From positions 434,001 through 498,000 of the forward strand of contig CAVZQK010000022.1 of the NCBI GenBank assembly GCA_963777355.1: a DNA stretch of 64,000 bases, read 5' to 3'. The translations under genes were made by a program, and so were the position numbers. The notes beneath the pieces are model-generated. The model did no database searches, was not told where the DNA came from, and saw only the letters and a program-made list of their open reading frames with translations. This DNA comes from DATJHM01 sp963777355. Lineage in GTDB: Bacteria > Chloroflexota > Ktedonobacteria > Ktedonobacterales > Ktedonobacteraceae. Shown here piece after piece: positions 58,226-64,000 of the stretch (positions within the stretch are counted from its first letter, which is position 1; each line of letters begins with the position of its first letter).

Positions 58226-59746
58226 TTGATCGAGAGCCCTCCGATAATAACGCTAAAAAGAATCAGTGGTTTTTCTTATTTTAATATTTTACTCTACCGA
58301 TTCTCTTTACCATTCATTTTGTGCGTTCAAGCTATTACCTCTCTTCTTGTCCTGCGCAATACGGCCTTTCAAGATGAAGGTCTCTACCTGCTCGCTGGAC
58401 ACCAGGTCTTGCTGAGCTGGATGGGCAAGACGACGTATTTAGAGCCTTATGGTCTCTACTTTTCTGGCTATCCCTTCTTCTACCCTGTCATTGGCGGTAT
58501 TCTAGACTTCCTGGGTGGTCTGGAAGCGGCTCGCCTGTTCAGTCTGCTCTGTATGCTGATTGTGACAACGTGCGTCTATTTCATTACGCTGCACTTTTTT
58601 GAACGAAAGAGCGCATTAATTGCGGCTTTCCTCTTTGCATGCGAAGGATCAGTACTGTTTCTTGGACGTCTGGCTACCTATGATGCCTTTTGTTTATGTC
58701 TACTGGCACTGGCAGTTATGCTCGCTTTGTGGGCCAGCCAGGCGGCTTCAGCCCAAAAAGTCCTCTTCCTGGGTCCTCTCCTGGTACTGGCAGTGACGGC
58801 AAAATATGCTGGACTCCTATTTGTCCCATCTGTATTCGCCTTTCTCGCTCTATGGACCTGGAGACAGAAGGGGCTGGAAGAGATGTGTGTTCGCCTGGGC
58901 ATCGCCCTCTTTTCTTTTTTTGTCGTAGGTGGGATCACCTTTTATAATCTGGATAAACAGGCACTTACCGGCCTGAGCTTTACGACGACCAACCGTGTCA
59001 GCTTCAGTACCACGCCTCCAATCCAGGTCATACAACATATTGCCATGATGGAAGGCATTTTCTTTGGACTTGCTCTCCTCGGTCTGTTTTTCGTCGGTAA
59101 ACAGCGGCTGCTCGGTGGGCTGCTCCTCTTTGGTTCGGCCTTGCTCGCCCCTTTCTACCATACATATAAGGGTGAACTGATCTCGCTCGACAAACACCTT
59201 GCCTTCAGCATGTTCTTTCTTGCCCCTCTGGCAGGTTTTGCGATTACCTTTCTTATTAATCGCTTGCAAAAGCGTTCTGTGTATCTTGCCTGGTTCACGC
59301 TCCTGGCTCTTTGTCTGTTGCTCCTCTCATCTGGTCTCCTCCAGGCACAAAACCTTTACGAAGGTTGGCCTTCTAGCACTCAACTCACAACATTTTTGCG
59401 TCCAAGAATGCATCTGGGAGTTGGGCATTATCTGGCAGAAGATTTCGATGTTTCGCGCTACTACTTGCAGAAAGAGACGGGTATCTGGCAGTGGAGTAGT
59501 CTGGACTATTTCGTTTACACGGATAAAAAGAATCATAATCTTTCGGGAGATGCCGCTTATAACGCAGCAATTCAAGAGGGATACTTCGATCTTATTGAAT
59601 TGAGTTATGGCTATCACACCTCTCTCTCTATGCAAATTGAGCAAAGCCTTGTTGCAAGTAAGCACTACGATCTTGTGGCAAAAATTCCGTTGCAAAACTC
59701 GTATGGTCATGGTTACTACTGGATATGGACAAAGCACACAGGTTAA
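58226..59746 (+). CDS. GT39-type membrane glycosyltransferase
   Basis: The 506-residue polytopic membrane protein, with about ten spans, resembles the GT39 gene at 17152. The first loop contains FQDEGLYLLAGHQV, an acidic pair in the usual place, and LGRLATYDAFCLC is in the second part. It begins at TTG 58226 with AAAGGAG nine bases upstream. It would transfer sugar from polyprenyl phosphate on the outer membrane face. The acceptor cannot be told. Confidence 0.83.
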   Translation: MIESPPIITLKRISGFSYFNILLYRFSLPFILCVQAITSLLVLRNTAFQDEGLYLLAGHQVLLSWMGKTTYLEPYGLYFSGYPFFYPVIGGILDFLGGLEAARLFSLLCMLIVTTCVYFITLHFFERKSALIAAFLFACEGSVLFLGRLATYDAFCLCLLALAVMLALWASQAASAQKVLFLGPLLVLAVTAKYAGLLFVPSVFAFLALWTWRQKGLEEMCVRLGIALFSFFVVGGITFYNLDKQALTGLSFTTTNRVSFSTTPPIQVIQHIAMMEGIFFGLALLGLFFVGKQRLLGGLLLFGSALLAPFYHTYKGELISLDKHLAFSMFFLAPLAGFAITFLINRLQKRSVYLAWFTLLALCLLLLSSGLLQAQNLYEGWPSSTQLTTFLRPRMHLGVGHYLAEDFDVSRYYLQKETGIWQWSSLDYFVYTDKKNHNLSGDAAYNAAIQEGYFDLIELSYGYHTSLSMQIEQSLVASKHYDLVAKIPLQNSYGHGYYWIWTKHTG

Positions 59747-60058
59747 TTGGAAACAGTTTTTGTTATCGTGGAAGCACAAGATGGTCGCCATAATATTGAC
59801 CAGCACTTCACAGTGTATCGTACTCAGGATGGCGGGGAGCAGTGGGAGAGGCTTACCAACGGATTACCTACCGGGCCTGCTGTTCGTCTGGGTGTGCTAA
59901 GACATGGTATGTGCACAGATAAGCATGATCCTTGCGGTGTCTATGTTGGGACTAACACAGGGCAACTTTTTGCCAGCCGCGATAGTGGTGATAACTGGCA
60001 ATTAATTGCCGATTTTCTACCACCCATCTATTCAGTGACATCTGCGGTGCTTGTTTAG
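59747..60058 (+). pseudogene. BNR/VPS10-like repeat protein, C-terminal fragment
   Basis: A 103-residue frame, opening directly after the previous stop codon, contains two sialidase-type BNR repeats: YRTQDGGEQWERLTNGLP and ASRDSGDNWQLIADFLP. Whole proteins of this class have several hundred residues with six or more such repeats, so only the end remains. Any start and first blades were lost, perhaps when the upstream gene was inserted. Confidence 0.65.
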
Positions 60059-60137
60059 CAATACATACCGCAGCCTTAATAGATGATAGAATAGCACCAT
60101 GATCGCTGTCTATCCTTTTATCAAGGGGGCATATTGG

Positions 60138-61086
60138 ATGAAGATTGTCATTCCTGACGACTATCAGGACGCGGTACGCAGTCTTGACTGCTTTAGTACA
60201 CTCGCTGAACACCAGGTTACGGTCTATCATGATAGTGTAAAAGACCCAGAGGTGCTGGCAAAGCGCTTTCGTGATGCTGATGCGCTCGTCCTGAATTCGA
60301 GAGCGCACAGCCATCACCGAGCCACTTCTTGCCCTCCTACCAGACTTACAGCTTATCGTACAGACAGGCAGAGGAGCGCCTCACATTGATATCGCTGCCT
60401 GTACACGCCACGGCATCCCGGTTGCCCTGGGAAGCGGCGGCAGCACATCCTATGCTACAGCGGAGCTCACGTGGGGTCTCATACTGGCATCTTTGCGCCA
60501 TATTCCTCAAGAAGTCGCAGGTATGAAGGCGGGCCGTTGGCAGACGACATTGGGTCGGGGCCTGCATGGTCGCACGCTCGGCATTTTCGGTTATGGGAAT
60601 ATCGGTAGCCAGATAGCCGAGTATGGGCGTGCCTTTGGTATGAATGTGTTGATATGGGGACGCGAAGGCTCCCTTGCTCGCGCCCAGGCCGCAGGCTTTG
60701 CTACAGCCAGCAGTCAGGACGCCTTTTTCAGAGCAGCCGATGTCCTCAGTCTCCATCTCAAACTGTCTGAAGATACCCGCAATATCGTTACAGCTACTGA
60801 TCTGGCAAAGATGAAATCTTCAGCCCTGCTTGTCAATACCAGTCGTGCAGGCCTGATTGAACCTGGGGCCCTAGAGCAGGCATTACGCGCCGGACGGCCA
60901 GGCACTGCCGCCGTTGATGTTTATGAGAACGAACCAGTAGTAGATCATCCTTTACTTCATCTGGAGACAGCCCTCTGCACTCCCCACCTGGGTTATATCG
61001 AAAAGGACGGCTATGAAGCTCTTTTCAGCACCGCCTTTGCCCAATTGCTTGCATTTGCCAATGGGAAACCCAATTGGTATTATTAA
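60138..61086 (+). pseudogene. D-2-hydroxyacid dehydrogenase (SerA/PGDH-like), one frame break
   Basis: NAD-dependent dehydrogenase of the phosphoglycerate/2-hydroxyacid family. The start at 60138 (MKIVIPDDYQDAV) is followed by the usual N-terminal sheet. The frame changes near 60300 and continues as TAITEPLLALLPDLQLIVQT, then TAELTWGLILASLR. The NAD site GIFGYGNIGSQIAEY, and the catalytic residues in VNTSRAGLI, NEPV and PHLGY, are all on the second part. Total about 316 residues. The active-site set (Arg, Glu, His) is complete if the frame is restored. Confidence 0.8.
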
Positions 61087-61165
61087 TCCCGAAGTGTTAA
61101 AGCAATCTTGAAAACAAGCAGAGCATTCTTCTACAAAGAGCGCTAAGAGTAAAAGGAGTTTGATT

Positions 61166-62026
61166 ATGCAAATTGGAGTAACCTTTCCTCAGAACGAGAT
61201 TGGCTCTGATCCACTAGTCATACGCGACTACGCTCAGGCCGCAGAAGGGTTGGGCTACAGTCACATACTTGCGTTTGATCATGTTTTGGGCGCAGATCCA
61301 ACAAATCGTCCCGGCTGGAAGGGATACACACATAAAAGTCTGTTCCACGAACCCTTTGTCCTCTTCGGCTATCTGGCGGCACTTACACGGCTAGAACTGG
61401 TTACCGGCGTCATCATTCTTCCTCAGAGACAGACCGTACTTGTCGCCAAGCAAGCCGCAGAGGTGGATATCCTCACGGGAGGTAAGTTTCGCCTCGGTGT
61501 TGGTGTGGGCTGGAATCCAGTCGAGTACGAGGGATTAGGCATGGATTTTCGGACGCGAGGCCGCGCAATAGAAGAGCAGGTCCAGGTGCTACGTCAACTC
61601 TGGAAAGACGAAGTTGTGACTTACAAAGGGAACTATACGACCATCACAGAGGCCGGCCTAAATCCCTTGCCGGTACATCGCTCTATCCCTCTCTGGATGG
61701 GTGGAAGCGCTGATACGCTACTGCGGCGCGTGGCGCGTCTTGCCGATGGCTGGTTTCCTCAGGGAAAACCGGACGATCAGATGCGCGAAACGCTTGATCG
61801 TCTTCGCGGATATATTCAGGAAGCTGGCCGCACTCTCGATTCCGTTGGCATCGAGGCACGTATCAATGCGGCTGATGGTGACCCCGAAGAGTGGGTACGC
61901 CAGACAGATGGTTGGCGTGAGTTAGGCGCGACACACATCAGTATCACCACAATGAATGCAGGTTATCAATCTCCCGCAGCACATATTCAAGCCATTCAAC
62001 GCTACCAGGAGGCCATCTCCAGCTAA
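61166..62026 (+). CDS. LLM-class F420-dependent oxidoreductase
   Basis: Luciferase-like monooxygenase/F420-dependent oxidoreductase of about 286 residues, TIM-barrel fold. It contains YSHILAFDHVLG near the N-terminus, then LVTGVIILPQRQTVLVAKQAA and RLGVGVGWNPVEYEGLG. RSIPLWMGGSADTLLRR is a typical subfamily motif, and the TGVIILP loop is typical of F420-using members. ATG 61166 has AAAGGAG upstream. The reaction is not identifiable. Confidence 0.87.
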   Translation: MQIGVTFPQNEIGSDPLVIRDYAQAAEGLGYSHILAFDHVLGADPTNRPGWKGYTHKSLFHEPFVLFGYLAALTRLELVTGVIILPQRQTVLVAKQAAEVDILTGGKFRLGVGVGWNPVEYEGLGMDFRTRGRAIEEQVQVLRQLWKDEVVTYKGNYTTITEAGLNPLPVHRSIPLWMGGSADTLLRRVARLADGWFPQGKPDDQMRETLDRLRGYIQEAGRTLDSVGIEARINAADGDPEEWVRQTDGWRELGATHISITTMNAGYQSPAAHIQAIQRYQEAISS

Positions 62027-62131
62027 TAGGTAGACATAACAACATCCTCTACTACTTAACAGAGCCAGTAAAATAATAGTAGTAGGGGAACGAATATTTC
62101 CTGCCAAAAATGTGATAGGAAAGCGATAGCG

Positions 62132-62641
62132 ATGAATTCATTTTACATTCATCCACTCGCAGAAGTTGAAGCTGGTGCCCAGATCGGCGAGGGGACACGT
62201 ATCTGGCGTTCTGCCCATATCCGCTCAAATGTCTCTCTTGGAGAGATGTGCAATATTGGTCAGGGAGTGTATATTGATACGCACGTCCAGATCGGCTCCA
62301 AAGTGAAAATTCAAAATTATGCCTCACTTTTTGAAGGTCTGACGGTAGAAAACGGTGTCTTTATCGGCCCTCACGTCTGCTTTACCAATGACCTCTATCC
62401 ACGAGCCATTACTCCTGATGGTAGACTAAAAAGCGCTGATGACTGGGAGATCACGCCAACGCTGGTCAAATATGGAGCATCTATCGGTGCGGGCTCGGTA
62501 ATCGTATGTGGGGTAACTATTGGCGAGTTTGCCCTGATTGGTTCTGGTTCGATTGTGACAAAAGATGTTGCTCCACACGCACTCGTCTTTGGCAATCCAG
62601 CCCGTCTTCGGGGCTATGTCTGCTGGTGTGGCCGCGGTTAA
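62132..62641 (+). CDS. Left-handed beta-helix acetyltransferase, WbpD/WlbB-like
   Basis: The 169-residue hexapeptide-repeat acyltransferase starts MNSFYIHPLAEVEAGAQIG, with repeating [LIV]-G-x4 turns throughout. NIGQGVYIDTHVQIG, FIGPHVCFTNDLYPRA and TKDVAPHALVFGNPARLRGYV are typical of UDP-amino-sugar N-acetyltransferases that complete 2,3-diamino-sugar uronates. Acetyl-CoA is the likely donor. The CWCG end is a common tail in this group. GATAGGAAAG precedes the start. It fits with surface glycan assembly, but no other nucleotide-sugar gene is adjacent. Confidence 0.85.
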   Translation: MNSFYIHPLAEVEAGAQIGEGTRIWRSAHIRSNVSLGEMCNIGQGVYIDTHVQIGSKVKIQNYASLFEGLTVENGVFIGPHVCFTNDLYPRAITPDGRLKSADDWEITPTLVKYGASIGAGSVIVCGVTIGEFALIGSGSIVTKDVAPHALVFGNPARLRGYVCWCGRG

Positions 62642-62894
62642 CAGATATTCAGCAACAAGAAGCTATAGTCGTCGGTTGGTGCAATACCTGTAAAATCTCC
62701 TGCCTGCTCGGTTCAATCACACAAGCCCCAGCAGACCAGTAGTAACAGGTATACGACAGCGCGCAGGCGAAACAATCGTAAGGCTGCATTTGCCCATGCA
62801 CGCTGCTTCACACATAAACCAAAATGGCTATTTTTTCTCGCCCTTTCTCTCTTTTCATATTTCCTTCATAATTTTTGTCTATACTTAACGTTGA

Positions 62895-62945
62895 GGTTAC
62901 GGCTTCATAAGTAAGTAACCATTAAAAAACAGGAGAACTGTTTTT
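62895..62945 (+). promoter_or_regulatory. Two leader hairpins in front of the secreted hydrolase gene
   Basis: The gap 62642-62962 holds GGTTAC/GTAACC (62895-62900 with 62915-62920) and then AAAAACAG/CTGTTTTT (62925-62932 with 62938-62945), the second ending in a T run. The second stem is just before GTGGGGGAG, the likely ribosome site. This looks like a terminator or attenuator at the start of the mRNA. Confidence 0.5.
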
Positions 62946-62962
62946 GTGGGGGAGATAGTACA

Positions 62963-64000
62963 TTGCGCCAGCATCAATCATTATCCAACGCTCCTGAGCG
63001 ACATAGAAACACACACAGAAGTATCAGGATTCTTCTTTCTCTTTTTCTCGCACTGAGCATTTTTACCATCGCGATGCTTCACCCTACTCGTACAAAAGCA
63101 GCAAGCACGCAGAAGCTGCCAGGTGAACAGATCTGGCAGCAAGGCACTTCGTCATTGCTTTTTGGCGCAAACGATTCAAGCTGGCAGTGGTCTCCAAATA
63201 ATTTGGGCAACGATCCCGCAATTGCAACAGCGGTACGTAATGCAGGCATCACCGTTATCCGTACTCCCCTCCACGTGAGTGACGCCCAGGCTCGTGTCTC
63301 CGCTGTAGAGGCGGCTGGGGCAAAGTGTCTTGGCATTGTCTCGCCGCCTGATGCACTACAAGTAGTTCAGATGCTTGGTAACCGCTGCACTATGTATGAA
63401 TGGATGAACGAACCGGATAATAATAAAATCAGTGCAACTGCTTACGCCAATTCCTGGAATCAGAATATCCCACTCCTGCGTTCGGCTAATCCCCAGGCAA
63501 TCTTTATCGGTCCCGTCGTCGCCTCACCCAATACCACCTATATTCAGCAATTCTTGACGCTTGCTAAACAAGCTGGAAATATTCCTGATGTCGTTAGCTA
63601 TCACACCTATCCCTGCACCGATCAGACTATTGCCAATTGTCCCGCACAAATTGCAAGCTACGGGCAAGACGCCAGTGCGGTACAGGCAACAGTAAATTCA
63701 ACTCTGGGTTATACGTTGCCACTGGCCATCACAGAATGGAACTATTCCTGGAAAATGAATCAGACGCCACAAAGTGATCCCTTTATCAAAACATTTACCA
63801 CACTCTCCCTGGATGCAATGGCCCAGGCCGGAATCGCGATGGCAACCCAATATGATCTTGCCAGTAATGCTGGTGGTGGCTCTCTTGATATGGTGGACCC
63901 AAACACCGGTCAGAACTTTCCACAAATTGATGCTATGCATCAAGCGATTCAAAAATATCAGCTTCAGCAGACAGCCCCAACGGCACCAGTAACCACAGGC
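62963..64000 (+). CDS. Secreted clan-A glycoside hydrolase-like protein, 3' end outside window
   Basis: This partial protein of 346 residues begins at TTG 62963 with GGGGGAG about eight bases upstream. The N-terminus is basic, then a hydrophobic segment (ILLSLFLALSIFTIAM) forms a signal peptide or anchor. The mature part is a TIM-barrel-like glycosidase: MYEWMNEPDNN carries the acid/base Glu of clan A after an NEP motif, and LPLAITEWNYSW the nucleophile Glu (about residue 255). HTYPC and repeated barrel strands support it. The family is closest in type to GH39/GH5-like enzymes. It runs off the window without a stop. Confidence 0.8.
   Translation, partial: MRQHQSLSNAPERHRNTHRSIRILLSLFLALSIFTIAMLHPTRTKAASTQKLPGEQIWQQGTSSLLFGANDSSWQWSPNNLGNDPAIATAVRNAGITVIRTPLHVSDAQARVSAVEAAGAKCLGIVSPPDALQVVQMLGNRCTMYEWMNEPDNNKISATAYANSWNQNIPLLRSANPQAIFIGPVVASPNTTYIQQFLTLAKQAGNIPDVVSYHTYPCTDQTIANCPAQIASYGQDASAVQATVNSTLGYTLPLAITEWNYSWKMNQTPQSDPFIKTFTTLSLDAMAQAGIAMATQYDLASNAGGGSLDMVDPNTGQNFPQIDAMHQAIQKYQLQQTAPTAPVTTG

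Overview
The window reads as a piece of a Chloroflexota chromosome, most likely class Ktedonobacteria. This is inferred from gene content: several Hanks-type Ser/Thr kinases, many multi-membrane-span GT39/GT87/PIG-V glycosyltransferases, a 16S-23S rRNA operon without linked 5S or tRNA genes, F420/LLM-type oxidoreductase and actinobacterial-looking MutY. No species can be named from sequence reading alone. Genes are closely packed with short operons on both strands. No CRISPR array, intact transposase, prophage or tRNA gene was seen.

Layout. 1-2.0 kb: frame-broken dynamin-like GTPase, followed by a gene-free stretch holding two minus-strand terminators and a candidate structured RNA. 2.6-6.2 kb: complete minus-strand ECF vitamin/metal transporter (S component, EcfA1, EcfA2, EcfT). 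6.4-8.7 kb: UvrD/PcrA helicase. 8.8-12.7 kb: LysR regulator divergent from an SsuABC-type ABC importer. 12.8-13.9 kb: SnoaL-like protein divergent from a MarR regulator, with two matching operators between them. 14-17 kb: small membrane and DUF2171 proteins and a primary-type sigma factor. 17-24 kb: four integral-membrane glycosyltransferases. 24-30 kb: DedA protein, a pseudokinase-FHA scaffold, and a galactokinase/GalT operon. 31-34 kb: methyltransferase, then a desaturase plus CFA-synthase-like pair for lipid modification. 34-41 kb: MutY, PIG-L deacetylase, Ser/Thr kinase, FolK, RsfS, small membrane protein, lamin-tail protein. 41-48 kb: atypical GH4 enzyme and the glycolate oxidase genes glcD, glcE, glcF with an RlmM-like gene between glcE and glcF. 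48-54.5 kb: truncated chimeric kinase, then a minus-strand 23S/16S rRNA operon with two canonical promoters. 54.5-57.6 kb: TyrA, a degenerate-peptidase-like protein and a DUF697 GTPase. 58-64 kb: GT39 enzyme, a BNR fragment, D-2-hydroxyacid dehydrogenase, LLM oxidoreductase, hexapeptide acetyltransferase and the start of a secreted clan-A glycoside hydrolase.

A striking property is the number of otherwise well-conserved genes interrupted by one or a few frame changes: the dynamin-like gene, marR, desaturase, PIG-L, a kinase tail, the RlmM-like gene, glcF, tyrA and a 2-hydroxyacid dehydrogenase. Several are housekeeping genes, so indel errors in the assembly are a serious alternative to real gene decay. 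The most interesting non-gene signals are the candidate structured RNA at 2.1-2.45 kb, the paired MarR operators at 13.3 kb, a 37-bp tandem promoter-like duplication at 30.25 kb, the long inverted repeat that brackets the 23S gene, and a leader hairpin in front of the secreted hydrolase.
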